Assembly: GCF_006716785.1 (NCBI RefSeq)
Contig: NZ_VFPQ01000001.1
Span: 1,922,001 to 1,986,000, forward strand
DNA: 64,000 nt
Source of the DNA: Thermopolyspora flexuosa
GTDB lineage: Bacteria; Actinomycetota; Actinomycetes; Streptosporangiales; Streptosporangiaceae
Reading direction: 5' to 3'
Under the pieces are notes generated by a model. It was not told where the DNA came from, searched no databases, and saw only the letters and a list, made by a program, of their open reading frames with translations. How positions within the stretch are numbered: the stretch's first letter is position 1; each line of letters opens with the position of its first letter. Positions 26,025-35,036 of this stretch are shown one piece after another. Both the position numbers and the translations under genes were made by a program.

Positions 26025-26396
26025 TCAGGACTTGCCCGACGTCTTCGCGCCGGTCACGAGGCTCGGGTCGTTGGCCTCGTAGGCCTTGGCGAGGTGCGTG
26101 GAGATACGGCCACGCTCGCTCACCGGCAGGCCGTGCTGCTTCGCCCAGGCGCGGATCTTCGCGGAGCGCTGGCGGTCGCCGCTGCTCGCGCGCGAGCTCT
26201 TGCCCCGCTTCGACCCGGGCGCGGGCGCCCGGCGCGCGGCCTCCCTGAAGGGCTTCAGCGCGTTGCGCAGCTTCTCGGCGTTGGACTTGTGCAGGTCGAT
26301 CTCGTAGGAGATGCCGTCCAGAGCGAACTTGACCGTCTCGTCGGCAGGCGAACCGTCGAGATCGTCGGTGAGAGTGATCACCGTCTTGAGCGCCAT
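26025..26396 (-). CDS. lsr2: Lsr2 nucleoid-associated protein
   Basis: A 123-residue H-NS-like DNA-bridging protein of actinobacteria that binds A/T-rich DNA and silences horizontally acquired genes. The N-terminal dimerisation domain reads MALKTVITLTDDLDGSPADETVKFALDGISYEIDLHKSNAEKLRNAL. The C-terminal DNA-binding domain has KIRAWAKQHGLPVSERGRISTHLAKAYEA. The usual Arg-Gly-Arg AT-hook-like triplet is therefore present in altered form (ERGRI). GGAGG precedes the ATG. The gene stands alone between two long non-coding stretches, with an A/T-rich tract upstream. Confidence 0.95.
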   Translation of the reverse strand: MALKTVITLTDDLDGSPADETVKFALDGISYEIDLHKSNAEKLRNALKPFREAARRAPAPGSKRGKSSRASSGDRQRSAKIRAWAKQHGLPVSERGRISTHLAKAYEANDPSLVTGAKTSGKS

Positions 26397-27308
26397 GGTG
26401 TCTCAGTCCTCCGTGCTCGGCATTTGTTGTGCTCTGCCCCGGCCGGGGATTCCTCGTTTGATGCCGCCCGCGATCGTCCCTCGCCATGCAACCGGTCAAG
26501 GCAAATCATCAAATCTCATTATTGCCGATACCCATTAGTTCCATCAAACCGCGCGCATACGGGCTCGGGCAAAAGTTACGGAGGGTCTAGCCCTGTGTCA
26601 CATGGTGAGTTGGCCGCCATTAGCGAGGCGGCCGCCCCGAAATGCCGTGTGGGAGCGCGTCCACGGCCCTGTGGAGGGCCCACGACGTTCCCGTGACCGG
26701 ACCCCGCCGGGTTCGCCCCGGTCTTCCCCATCATGACCAGGAACGGGGCGGCGGGTGGGCGCACGGCGAGTGACGAGATCACAATAGGGCAAGCCGGGCG
26801 GTCGAATCACCACCGAACGCGACAAACTATCACCGACCGCCCGGCAATGCATGATGTCATGTCGGGAACCACCGTTCCGTCACATCGTCCGGTCCGGGCC
26901 CGCCGAACCTCGGCGTCAGGTAAAAAGTGACATCGACCCTCACAGACGGACAGGGCCCCCAATGGGCCGCCCTTCATCATTTTCCGCTAACGCGCGGGCT
27001 TTTCCCGCGCCAGGCTCGGGAGGCGCAGTTGCCCGCTTGCGCCGCGTTAAGCCCGCGGTTGTGGCGCCGCGCCATTCGCCGCATCCGCCGCGATCGGGCG
27101 CAGAGCCGTACCCTCGTCCCGTCCGCGTCGCCGGCCTCCCGCATTCCCCAGGGGGCCGCGCGTCACGCCGCCGCAAGGGTAGGGCATCGCGCCCGGGCGT
27201 CCGTAACCGCCCCCGGTCTCCCGCGCGTCGCCCCGGTACGGCACGGCCGCCGCGGCGACGGGGGTGCGGGTTCGGCACGGCCGGTGGAGATCGCTACCCT
27301 TCCGGCGC
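26397..27308. other. 0.9-kb intergenic region upstream of lsr2 with A/T-rich tract and inverted repeat
   Basis: No gene is supported. Around 26504-26556 is the most A/T-rich tract of this part (CAAATCATCAAATCTCATTA and neighbours), a likely control region and Lsr2 target. A 12-bp perfect inverted repeat, GCCGGGCGGTCG at 26793-26804 and CGACCGCCCGGC at 26834-26845, brackets 29 bases and could fold as an RNA stem. TACCCT at 27295-27300 may be the -10 of the next gene. Confidence 0.45.
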
Positions 27309-27659
27309 ATGGCAGTACGTCCGACCGAAAAGTGGCGCCATGACGCCGATGTCCTGTGGCGGCGGCCCGAGCCGCTGCTGGAGCTGATCGACGAGGCGTT
27401 CGGCGCGTTCGAGGGCGAGGTGGCCGGGCTCGGCGAGGACCCGGACGACGAGAAGGTGTTCGACGTGATCCGCCGCGTGGTCGTCGAGCTCAACGTCCTC
27501 GACCAGGAGCACGGCGCCGCGTTCGACGAGGTGGACCGCGCGGACCTGTGCGCCTATATCGAAGAGGTCCTCACCGAGCACGGCATCGACCTCCCCGCCC
27601 TCGCGGAGCGCCGCGGCATCAAGCCGTCGGAGATCACCGACGAGTGGCGCGAGTGGTGA
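27309..27659 (+). CDS. Conserved hypothetical actinobacterial protein
   Basis: A 116-residue acidic, helical, cytoplasmic protein I cannot place in a named family: WRHDADVLWRRPEPLLELIDEAFGAFEGEV, DDEKVFDVIRRVVVELNVLDQEHGAAFDEVDRADLCAYIEEVL and an ending EITDEWREW. There is no ribosome site; TACCCT (27295-27300) lies eight bases before the ATG, so the mRNA may have little or no leader. Its last 26 bases overlap the convergent pncB gene. Confidence 0.7.
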   Translation: MAVRPTEKWRHDADVLWRRPEPLLELIDEAFGAFEGEVAGLGEDPDDEKVFDVIRRVVVELNVLDQEHGAAFDEVDRADLCAYIEEVLTEHGIDLPALAERRGIKPSEITDEWREW

Positions 27660-28980
27660 TCCCGGCCGCCCGGCACACCTCGCGCCGCACCCGCTCGGCC
27701 AGCGCGGCGAGCCGGGGCGTCTCGCGGACCGGCGGGGGCGTCGGCCCCCGCAGGGCCCGCGCCTCGGGCGGCAGCCGCGCGAGGTCCGCGGCGCAGCGCT
27801 CCCGCGGCACGCTCAGCGGCTCGGGCGGGGCGACGCGGCGCCCGGAGAGCATCACCGGGCGGAGCAGGAGCCGCCGGCCGGGCGGCGCGGGCTCGTCCCG
27901 CAGGCCGACCAGGTCGTCGTGCTCGCCACGGAAGATCTGTTTCGCGCCCGGCGCGGTCACCTTGCCCGCCGACAGCTTCATCACCGGCCTGCCCGCGTAC
28001 ACCACGAGCTTGTAGGCGCTGTCCAGGTACGGCGCGTCCGCCGACACCCCCACCTTGGTGCCGACCCCGAAGGCGTCGATCGGCGCGCCCGCCGCGACCA
28101 GGTCGGCGATCGCGTACTCGTCGAGCCCGCCGCTGGCGAAGATCTGCGCGTCGGTGAACCCGTGCTCGTCGAGCAGCCGCCGGGTGGCCCGGGACAGCTC
28201 GGCCAGGTCGCCCGAGTCGAGCCGTACCGCGATCGGGCCGGGCAGCCGCAGCCGCCGCGCCACCGCGATCGCCGCCCGCACCCCGCCGAGCGTGTCGTAG
28301 GTGTCCACGAGGAAGGTCGTGCGGCCGGGGAAGTCGGCGGCGAAGGTGGTGAACGCCTCCTCCTCGTCGGGGAACGCCTCGATGAACGAGTGCGCCATCG
28401 TGCCCGCCGCGGTCAGGCCGTACCGGCGGGCGGCCTCGACGTTGCTCGTCGCCGCGAACCCGGCGATCGCCGAGGCCCGGGCCACCGCGAGCGCGGCCTC
28501 GATCCCCTGGGTACGGCGGAACGCGAAGTCGACCAGCCGCGCCGGCCCGGCCGCGAGCACGCAGCGGGCCGCCTTCGTCGCCACCGAGGTCTGGAACGTG
28601 ATGTGGTTGAGCAGCACGGTCTCCACCAGCTGCGCCTCGGCGATCGGCGCGGTCACCTCGAGCAGCGGCTCCCCGGCGAACACCACGTGCCCCTCCGGCA
28701 CCGCCCACACGTCCCCGGTGAACCGGAGGCGGCCCAGCGCCTCGAGCACGTCCGGCCCGTAGCCCTGCGTCTCGGCCAGATAGGCGAGGTCGGCCTCCTC
28801 CAGGGAGAACCTCTCCAGGAACTCCAGGCAGTCGGCGAGCCCGGCCGCCACCAGGAACCCGCGGTCCTTCGGCATGTGGCGCACGAACAGGCTGAACACG
28901 GCCGTCCGGTTGCGGCCGTGCCGCAGGTAGGAGGCCGCCATGTTGAGCTCGTACAGGTCGGTCAGGAGCCCGCCGGGCAT
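27634..28980 (-). CDS. pncB: Nicotinate phosphoribosyltransferase
   Basis: A 448-residue enzyme of NAD salvage: nicotinate + PRPP + ATP to nicotinate mononucleotide. The hallmarks are LLTDLYELNMAASYLRHG at the N-terminus, the catalytic-loop GTMAHSFIEAF (active-site His in AHSF), RLDSGDLAELSRATRRLLDEHGF, and FGVGTKVGVSADAPYLDSAYKLV for phosphate binding. ATG 28980 follows GAGGAGGAC. The long frame continuing upstream to 29235 is not part of the protein. A small coiled-coil gene lies 37 bp upstream on the same strand and may be co-transcribed. Confidence 0.93.
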   Translation of the reverse strand: MPGGLLTDLYELNMAASYLRHGRNRTAVFSLFVRHMPKDRGFLVAAGLADCLEFLERFSLEEADLAYLAETQGYGPDVLEALGRLRFTGDVWAVPEGHVVFAGEPLLEVTAPIAEAQLVETVLLNHITFQTSVATKAARCVLAAGPARLVDFAFRRTQGIEAALAVARASAIAGFAATSNVEAARRYGLTAAGTMAHSFIEAFPDEEEAFTTFAADFPGRTTFLVDTYDTLGGVRAAIAVARRLRLPGPIAVRLDSGDLAELSRATRRLLDEHGFTDAQIFASGGLDEYAIADLVAAGAPIDAFGVGTKVGVSADAPYLDSAYKLVVYAGRPVMKLSAGKVTAPGAKQIFRGEHDDLVGLRDEPAPPGRRLLLRPVMLSGRRVAPPEPLSVPRERCAADLARLPPEARALRGPTPPPVRETPRLAALAERVRREVCRAAGITTRATRR

Positions 28981-29017
28981 GCGTCCTCCTCGGTCCCCCC
29001 GGGGCGGCCCCGGGCGG

Positions 29018-29323
29018 TCAGCCGGTGCCGCCGTCGCCCGGCACCCGGGGTCCGGGACGCTCGTCCTCGGGGCGGGCGGCGCGGCCGACGAGGCCGGCGG
29101 CGAGCAGCAGCTCACGGGCGAGCCGGGCGGCCTGCACCGCGCGGTCCACGCCGGGCGGCTCGAGCGGGTCGCCCTGCACGCCCCGCGCGAGGGTCGCGTT
29201 GGCGTCGGCGAGCGCCTGGATCTGCCGTTCCACACGGTCCAGGCGCGCCCGCAGCAGCCGGACCTCCTTCTCCAGCGGATGCTCCGGCCCGGTGCTCATG
29301 TCGGCCGGTGGTGAGCCGGTCAC
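29018..29323 (-). CDS. Small coiled-coil protein of unknown function
   Basis: A predicted 101-residue protein with a heptad-like helix, LEKEVRLLRARLDRVERQIQALADANATLARGV, and a second helix, VDRAVQAARLARELLLAAGLVG, then a polar Pro/Gly-rich end. GTG 29323 follows GGAGGT with seven-base spacing, which supports this start over ATG 29299 or a longer frame. It is upstream of pncB in the same direction. The coding call rests on the ribosome site and helical pattern; no family is recognised. Confidence 0.5.
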   Translation of the reverse strand: MTGSPPADMSTGPEHPLEKEVRLLRARLDRVERQIQALADANATLARGVQGDPLEPPGVDRAVQAARLARELLLAAGLVGRAARPEDERPGPRVPGDGGTG

Positions 29324-29671
29324 CAGGTTCACCTCCGTGTCTGCCTCGGTCTCGCGGTCCCTTCGCCTCTTGCCCAGGAACCCCGGTCCCACGCCACCCC
29401 TTCACCGGGCGGCGCCGAAGCGGTGCGGACGCGTGTCACGGGCGGCCGGCGGAGGCGCCGCGGAGCATCCGGCGTCGCGGAGGGGCCGGAGGCCGTGGTC
29501 AAGGAGTACGGTCGCAGGAGCGGCCGCAGGCGGGGCGCGGCCGGGCGTTTCCCGCGGATTCGGCGGGGATTTCACGCGGATTCCGCCTGCTGCGGTACAC
29601 ATACCTGGGCGATCCCGTACGCGGGCCCTCCGGCCCGCCTGTTAACGTCACCATCAGGGGGTGAGAGCCGA
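29324..29671. other. Divergent intergenic region with LacI-type operator
   Basis: The region contains the start area of the coiled-coil gene and the promoter of the LacI-type regulator to the right. The only specific element is the operator-like TGTTAACGTCACCA at 29640-29653. No additional gene is convincing. Confidence 0.4.
29640..29653 (+). promoter_or_regulatory. LacI-type operator upstream of first regulator
   Basis: TGTTAACGTCACCA matches the other arabinose-locus sites (TGTTARCGCTMACA) in its left half, with a degenerate right half. It lies 19 bp before the regulator start and probably mediates autoregulation or cross-regulation by the paralogue. Confidence 0.5.
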
Positions 29672-30724
29672 ATGGCGGTGAGGCGGGGCGACAGGCCGCG
29701 CTCCAGGCCGGCCGTGCTCGGCGACGTGGCCGCGCTCGCCGGTGTCTCGGCGATGACGGTGTCCCGGGTGCTCAACGATCCGGAGCGGGTACGGGCCGAG
29801 ACCCGGGCGCGGGTGCTCGCGGCGGTGCGCGAGCTCGACTACCGCCCCAACCTCGCCGCCCGGCAGCTGGTCACCGGCCGGTCCGGCGTGCTCGGCGTGG
29901 TGAGCATCGACACCACCCTGTACGGCCCGGCGTCCACGCTCTACGGCATCGAGCAGGCCGCGCGCGGCCGCGGCTACTCGGTGAGCATCGCGAGCCTCGA
30001 GGCGCTCAACCGCGCGTCGCTCGAGGACGGCGTGCGGCGGCTGCGCTCCCAGGCGGTGGACGGCATCGTCATCGTCGCCCCGCACGAGTCGGCCGCCGAG
30101 GGCCTGCGCAACCTGCCCGAAGGGCTGCCGGTGGTCGCGGTCGACGCGGGCGCCGACCTGCCGGTGCCCGTGGTCATGGTCGACCAGCGGCTCGGCGCGG
30201 CCCGCGCCACCCGGCACCTGCTCAGCCTCGGCCACGAGACCGTGTGGCACATCGCGGGCCCGGTCGACTGGACCGACGCGAGCGGCCGGATCGAGGGCTG
30301 GCGCGCCGCGCTCGAGGCCGAGGGCCGCCCGGTGCCCGAGGTGCTGCGCGGCGACTGGAGCCCGCGCTCCGGCTACCTGCTGGGTCGGCGGCTCGCCGCC
30401 GACCCGGAGGTGACCGCGATCTTCGTGGGGAACGACCAGATGGCGCTCGGCGTGCTGCGCGCGCTGCGCGAGGCCGGGCGGCGCATCCCCGAGGACGTGA
30501 GCGTGGTCGGCTTCGACGACGTGCCCGAGTCCGCCTACTACTGGCCGCCGCTCACCACGGTGCGCCAGGACTTCGGCGAGGTCGGCCGGGAGGCGTTCCA
30601 GCTGCTGCTCGACCGCATGTCCGGCGCCGAGGCGGCGGCCCGCCGCCTGGTCGAGCCGGAGCTGATCGTCCGGGACAGCACGGGCCCGGCCCCGTCCGGC
30701 GCGGCCCGGCGCGGGCGGTCCTGA
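29672..30724 (+). CDS. LacI-family transcriptional regulator (arabinose-locus paralogue 1)
   Basis: A 350-residue repressor. The N-terminal helix-turn-helix is VLGDVAALAGVSAMTVSRVLNDPERV with hinge PNLAARQLVTGRSG; the rest is a periplasmic-binding-like sensor: GVVSIDTTLYGPASTLYGIEQAARGRGY, FVGNDQMALGVLRALREAGRRIPEDVSVVGFDDVPES and PPLTTVRQDF. GGGGGTGAG precedes the ATG. It is clearly a paralogue of the regulator at 35037, with almost identical C-terminal blocks. It converges with the sugar transporter operon whose promoter carries the shared operator. The effector is probably L-arabinose or a derivative (inference). Confidence 0.9.
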   Translation: MAVRRGDRPRSRPAVLGDVAALAGVSAMTVSRVLNDPERVRAETRARVLAAVRELDYRPNLAARQLVTGRSGVLGVVSIDTTLYGPASTLYGIEQAARGRGYSVSIASLEALNRASLEDGVRRLRSQAVDGIVIVAPHESAAEGLRNLPEGLPVVAVDAGADLPVPVVMVDQRLGAARATRHLLSLGHETVWHIAGPVDWTDASGRIEGWRAALEAEGRPVPEVLRGDWSPRSGYLLGRRLAADPEVTAIFVGNDQMALGVLRALREAGRRIPEDVSVVGFDDVPESAYYWPPLTTVRQDFGEVGREAFQLLLDRMSGAEAAARRLVEPELIVRDSTGPAPSGAARRGRS

Positions 30725-30784
30725 CCGTACCGCCCGCCGGAGCCGCGGACGCCGGGAACGGAGCCGGGCCGATCAGGGAGACGG

Positions 30785-32044
30785 TCAGCGTACGGCCGTG
30801 GCGGCGCGGCGCTTGGTCCACACGTCGAAGGCGACCGCGGCGAGCAGGACCGCGCCCTTGACCAGCATCACCCGCTCGCTGGGCGCGCCGATCAGCGACA
30901 TGCCGTTGTTGATCACGCCCATGATGAGGCCGCCGGTGACCGCGCCGACCACCTTGCCGACCCCGCCCTGGACGGCCGCGCCGCCGATGAACGCCGCCGC
31001 GATCGCGTCCAGCTCGAAGGCGTTGCCCGCGGTCGGCCCGGCCTGGTTGAGCCGCCCGGCGAAGATGATCCCGGCGAGCGCGGACAGCACGCCCATGTTC
31101 ACGAACAGCCAGAACACGATCGACTTGACCTTCACGCCGGAGAGCACCGCCGCCTGCAGGTTGCCGCCGATCGCGTAGATCTGCCGGCCTGCCACGGCGC
31201 GGTTGGTGAACAGCGAGTAGCCGAGCACGAGCGCGAAGAGCAGGATGAGCACCCACGGCAGGTTGCGGAACCGGGCGAGCTGCACCACCACGAACGCGAT
31301 CACCGCCGCGTAGGCGGCGAGCCGCAGCAGGAACAGCGGCAGCGGCTCCACCTGCTGCCGGTAGCGCAGCCGCCCGGTGCGGGCCCGCCACTGGGCCACC
31401 ACCAGCCCGGCGATCACCGCCGCGCCGACGAGCAGGCTCACCAGGTCGGCGCCGCCCAGCGGCCCGAGCCCGACGTTGCCGAGGTAGCCGTCGGTGAACC
31501 CGTTGGCGAGGGTGCGCACCTCGTCCGGGAACGGCCCGATGCCCTGGTTGCCGAGCACGGTGAGGGTGAGCGCGCGGAACAGCAGCATGCCGGCGAGGGT
31601 GACGATGAACGCCGGGATGCCGAAGTAGGCGACCCAGTACCCCTGCCACGCCCCGATCAGCCCGCCCGCGACCAGGGTGATGAGCAGGGCGAGCGGCCAC
31701 GGCACGTCGTGGTTCACCATGAGCACGGCCGCGATCGCCCCGGTGACCGCGACCACCGACCCGACCGACAGGTCGATGTGCCCCGCGATGATGATCAGGA
31801 TCATCCCGATCGCGAGGATCAGGATGTAGCTGTTCTGCACGATGATGTTGGAGATGTTCTGCGGCTGCAGCAGCGCCCCGTCGGTGATCACCGCGAAGAA
31901 CGCGACGATCGCCGCGAACGCCACGTAGATGCCGCTCTGCCGCAGGTTGATCGGCAGCCGCAGGGTGCGGGCCGGGCGCCGGGGCTCCGGGGCGCGCGGC
32001 TCGGTGCCGCCGACCGCGGCGTCGGGGGAGGAGATGCTGGTCAT
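30785..32044 (-). CDS. gguB: Multiple-sugar ABC transporter permease (GguB/MmsB-like)
   Basis: A 419-residue integral membrane permease of the ribose/xylose class. GHIDLSVGSVVAVTGAIAAVL, FIVTLAGMLLFRALTLTVLGNQGIGPFP and RQIYAIGGNLQAAVLSGVKVKSIVFWLF are family blocks, with about ten helices. The first 30 residues are cytoplasmic. It ends the three-gene operon chvE-gguA-gguB, imports monosaccharides with the ATPase upstream, and lies 23 bp after it. The substrate is presumably L-arabinose or related aldoses given the operator and locus. Confidence 0.88.
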   Translation of the reverse strand: MTSISSPDAAVGGTEPRAPEPRRPARTLRLPINLRQSGIYVAFAAIVAFFAVITDGALLQPQNISNIIVQNSYILILAIGMILIIIAGHIDLSVGSVVAVTGAIAAVLMVNHDVPWPLALLITLVAGGLIGAWQGYWVAYFGIPAFIVTLAGMLLFRALTLTVLGNQGIGPFPDEVRTLANGFTDGYLGNVGLGPLGGADLVSLLVGAAVIAGLVVAQWRARTGRLRYRQQVEPLPLFLLRLAAYAAVIAFVVVQLARFRNLPWVLILLFALVLGYSLFTNRAVAGRQIYAIGGNLQAAVLSGVKVKSIVFWLFVNMGVLSALAGIIFAGRLNQAGPTAGNAFELDAIAAAFIGGAAVQGGVGKVVGAVTGGLIMGVINNGMSLIGAPSERVMLVKGAVLLAAVAFDVWTKRRAATAVR

Positions 32045-32067
32045 CGGGGCCTACCCGAGTCCTTCCG

Positions 32068-33615
32068 TCACGTACCGCTCGATGTCGTGGCCGTCATGAA
32101 CTGCATGAGCCGTTCCTGCGTGGCCTCCTCGCGGGTCACCTCGCCGGTGATGCGTCCGGCGGACAGCGCGTAGATCCGGTCGCACAGGCCGAGCAGCTCC
32201 GGCAGCTCCGAGGAGATCACCAGGATCGCCTTGCCCTCGTCGGCGAGCCGGTTGATGATCGTGTAGATCTCGTACTTGGCGCCGACGTCGATGCCGCGGG
32301 TCGGCTCGTCGAGGATGAGCACGTCGGCGTCCGTGAAGATCCACTTGGCGAGCACCACCTTCTGCTGGTTGCCGCCGCTGAGCTGCCCGGTGACCGCGAG
32401 CACGTTCGGCGCCTTGATGTTGAGGTCGCGCCGGAAGTCGTCGGCGACCCGGTACTCCTCGTTGTCGTCGACCCAGCCGCGCCGGGCGAGCTTGCCGAGC
32501 GCGGCGGCCGAGACGTTCCGCTTGATGTCCTCGATGAGGTTGAGGCCGTACCGCTTGCGGTCCTCGGTGGCGTACGCGATGCCGTGCCGGATCGCGTCGC
32601 GCACCGTGCGCACCTCGATCGGCCGCCCGTCCTTGTACAGCCGCCCGCTGATGCGCGTGCCGTATGCCCGGCCGAACACGCTCATCGCCAGCTCGGTACG
32701 GCCCGCCCCCATGAGCCCGGCGAGCCCGACGATCTCGCCCCGGCGCAGCGTGAGGTTGACGCCGGAGAGCACCGGGCGCCCGCGGGTGGGGTCGTGCACC
32801 GTCCAGTCCTCGATGCGCAGCGCCTCGGCCCCGGCGCCGGGCCGGGGCCGGGAGGCGCGCGGCGGGAACCGGTGGGTGAGGTCGCGGCCGACCATGCCGG
32901 CGATGATGCGGTCCTCGGTCACCTCGTCCCGGGCGGTGTCGAGGGTCTCGATCACCTGCCCGTCGCGCAGGATGGTGATCGAGTCGGCGATCGCGATCAC
33001 CTCGTTGAGCTTGTGCGAGATGATCACGCAGGTGATGCCGTCCTCGCGCAGCCCGCGCAGCAGGTCGAGCAGGTGGGCCGAGTCCTCGTCGTTGAGCGCG
33101 GCGGTCGGCTCGTCGAGGATGAGCAGCCGCACCCGCTTGGCGAGCGCCTTGGCGATCTCCACGAGCTGCTGCTTGCCGACGCCGAGCTCGGACACCGGGG
33201 TGACCGGGTTCTCGCGGAGGCCGACCCGCTCCAGGAGCAGGCCGGCCTCGTGGTTGGTGCGGTTCCAGTCGATCAGCCCGCGCGTCGCCCGCTCGTTGCC
33301 GAGGAAGATGTTCTCCGCGATCGACAGCTGCGGGCAGAGCGCGAGCTCCTGGTGGATGATCACGATCCCGCGCCGCTCGCTGTCCCGGATGCCGGAGAAC
33401 CGGCACTCCTCGCCGTCGAAGAAGATCTCCCCGGTGTAGGAGCCGTACGGGTACACCCCGGACAGCACCTTCATCAGCGTGGACTTGCCCGCGCCGTTCT
33501 CCCCGCAGATGGCGTGGATCTCGCCGCGCCGTACCGAGAGGTTGACGTCGCGCAGCGCCTGGACCCCGGGAAAGGACTTGGTGATCCCGCGCATGCGCAG
33601 GATGTGGTCGGTCAT
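32068..33615 (-). CDS. gguA: Multiple-sugar ABC transporter ATPase (GguA/MmsA-like)
   Basis: A 515-residue tandem ABC ATPase. The first half has Walker [33 protein letters not shown] and [13 protein letters not shown]. Its signature is replaced by [17 protein letters not shown], as usual in sugar ATPases. The second half starts near residue 265, has a degenerate P-loop (GLMGAGRTE), and ends with [14 protein letters not shown] and [15 protein letters not shown]. It powers monosaccharide import. It lies nine bp after the binding-protein gene. The signature in only one half is the rule for this family and not a defect. Confidence 0.9.
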   Translation of the reverse strand: MTDHILRMRGITKSFPGVQALRDVNLSVRRGEIHAICGENGAGKSTLMKVLSGVYPYGSYTGEIFFDGEECRFSGIRDSERRGIVIIHQELALCPQLSIAENIFLGNERATRGLIDWNRTNHEAGLLLERVGLRENPVTPVSELGVGKQQLVEIAKALAKRVRLLILDEPTAALNDEDSAHLLDLLRGLREDGITCVIISHKLNEVIAIADSITILRDGQVIETLDTARDEVTEDRIIAGMVGRDLTHRFPPRASRPRPGAGAEALRIEDWTVHDPTRGRPVLSGVNLTLRRGEIVGLAGLMGAGRTELAMSVFGRAYGTRISGRLYKDGRPIEVRTVRDAIRHGIAYATEDRKRYGLNLIEDIKRNVSAAALGKLARRGWVDDNEEYRVADDFRRDLNIKAPNVLAVTGQLSGGNQQKVVLAKWIFTDADVLILDEPTRGIDVGAKYEIYTIINRLADEGKAILVISSELPELLGLCDRIYALSAGRITGEVTREEATQERLMQFMTATTSSGT

Positions 33616-33624
33616 GGCGATCGG

Positions 33625-34746
33625 TCAGCCGAGCTGGGACTCGTTGTAGTAGCCGGTGTCGATCAGCGCCTGCCGGTAGTTCGTCTTGTCGACGATCACC
33701 GGCTCGAGCAGGTACGACGGCACGACCTTCACACCGTTGTCGTAGTCGGTGGTGTTGTTCACCTCGGGCGTGCCGCCCTTGAGGACGGTGTCGGCCATCT
33801 GCACGGTGACCTCGGCGAGCTTGCGGGTGTCCTTGAAGATCGTCGAGTACTGCTCGCCGGCGATGATCGACTTGACCGAGGCGAGCTCGGCGTCCTGGCC
33901 GGTCACGATCGGGTAGGGCTGGTCCTTGGTGCCGTACCCGTTGCTCTTCAGCGCCGACAGGATGCCGATCGACAGCCCGTCGTACGGCGAGAGCACGCCG
34001 TGCACCACGGTGCCGTCGCTGTAGGTGGAGGTGAGCAGGTCCTCCATGCGCTTCTGCGCGGTGGCCGGGTCCCAGCGCAGGATCGCGATGGTCTTGAAGT
34101 CGGTCTGGCCGCTGCGGACCACGAGCGTGCCCTTGTCCAGGTACGGCTTGAGCACGCTCATCGCGCCGTTGTAGAAGAAGGTGGCGTTGTTGTCGTCGGG
34201 CGACCCGGCGAACAGCTCGATGTTGAACGGGCCCTTGGCGTCGCCCTCGGAGCCGTCGGGCTTGAGCAGCCCGAGCCCCACCAGCAGCGAGGTCGCCTGC
34301 TGCACGCCGACCTTGAAGTTGTCGAAGGTGGTGTAGTAGTCGACGTTCGGGCTGTTGCGGATGAGCCGGTCGTAGGAGATCACCGGGATCTTCTCGTCGG
34401 CCGCCCGCTGCAGCTGGGTGGTGAGCGCGGTGCCGTCGATCGAGGCGATGATGAGCAGCTTCGCGCCGCGCGTGATCTGGTTCTCGATCTGGTTGACCTG
34501 GGTGGGGATGTCGTTCTCGGCGTACTGCAGGTCAACCTGGTAGCCCAGCTTCTCCAGCCCCGCCTTGACGTTCTCGCCGTCGCTGATCCAGCGTTCGGAC
34601 GACCTGGTCGGCATGGTGACGCCCACCAGCGCGCCGGCGTTGCCCGCGGCGGACGCCTCGCGGTCGACGGTCTTCTCGCTGGAGCCGCACGCGGTGACGG
34701 CGAGCGCCAGCACCGCGACGGCCGTGGCGAATCGACGGATTCTCAT
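33625..34746 (-). CDS. chvE: Multiple-sugar-binding lipoprotein (ChvE-like)
   Basis: A 373-residue extracellular binding lipoprotein. The signal [23 protein letters not shown] has the lipobox LAVTAC. The mature part matches ChvE/XylF proteins: [61 protein letters not shown] and [29 protein letters not shown]. ChvE homologues bind arabinose, xylose, galactose or glucose. ATG 34746 follows AGGAGAG. Its promoter (34868-34896) contains the LacI-type operator between -35 and -10, so it should be derepressed by the inducing sugar. Confidence 0.92.
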   Translation of the reverse strand: MRIRRFATAVAVLALAVTACGSSEKTVDREASAAGNAGALVGVTMPTRSSERWISDGENVKAGLEKLGYQVDLQYAENDIPTQVNQIENQITRGAKLLIIASIDGTALTTQLQRAADEKIPVISYDRLIRNSPNVDYYTTFDNFKVGVQQATSLLVGLGLLKPDGSEGDAKGPFNIELFAGSPDDNNATFFYNGAMSVLKPYLDKGTLVVRSGQTDFKTIAILRWDPATAQKRMEDLLTSTYSDGTVVHGVLSPYDGLSIGILSALKSNGYGTKDQPYPIVTGQDAELASVKSIIAGEQYSTIFKDTRKLAEVTVQMADTVLKGGTPEVNNTTDYDNGVKVVPSYLLEPVIVDKTNYRQALIDTGYYNESQLG

Positions 34747-34867
34747 GATCTCTCCTAGCGGGGGATGTGCGCCGGAAACCGGCGGAACAGGGGGGTGACG
34801 GGCCGGTCCGGTCCGGCCCGGGCAGGGGTGAGCCAAGGCGACCCGCGGATCCACGGCTGTGGCCCCG

Positions 34868-34896
34868 ATTGTTTGCGCTAACAAAATCTCTGTCAA
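34868..34896 (-). promoter_or_regulatory. chvE promoter with LacI-type operator
   Basis: Reading the minus strand: TTGACA (34896-34891), 17 bp spacer, AACAAT (34873-34868). TTGTTTGCGCTAACAA (34869-34884, plus strand) is a near-perfect palindrome centred on GCGC; it fills the spacer and overlaps the -10, so bound repressor would exclude polymerase. The start codon is about 120 bp downstream. Confidence 0.7.
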
Positions 34897-34975
34897 TAGA
34901 TCCGGGTAACGTCCCCGCAACACACACTGAGAGCGACGGAACCCGGCTGTGACCCGGGCGTAATAAAAGTCGGTC

Positions 34976-35003
34976 TTGACGAACAGTGATGTTAACGCTC
35001 ACA
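34976..35003 (+). promoter_or_regulatory. Promoter element and LacI-type operator of second regulator
   Basis: TTGACG at 34976-34981 is a good -35 candidate. TGTTAACGCTCACA (34990-35003) directly downstream is the second clear copy of the arabinose-locus operator. It should control the rightward unit that starts with the regulator and may include the transporter and ara genes. Confidence 0.6.
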
Positions 35004-35036
35004 GTCGTGAGGCAACGAGGACGAGAGGAGCACGAC

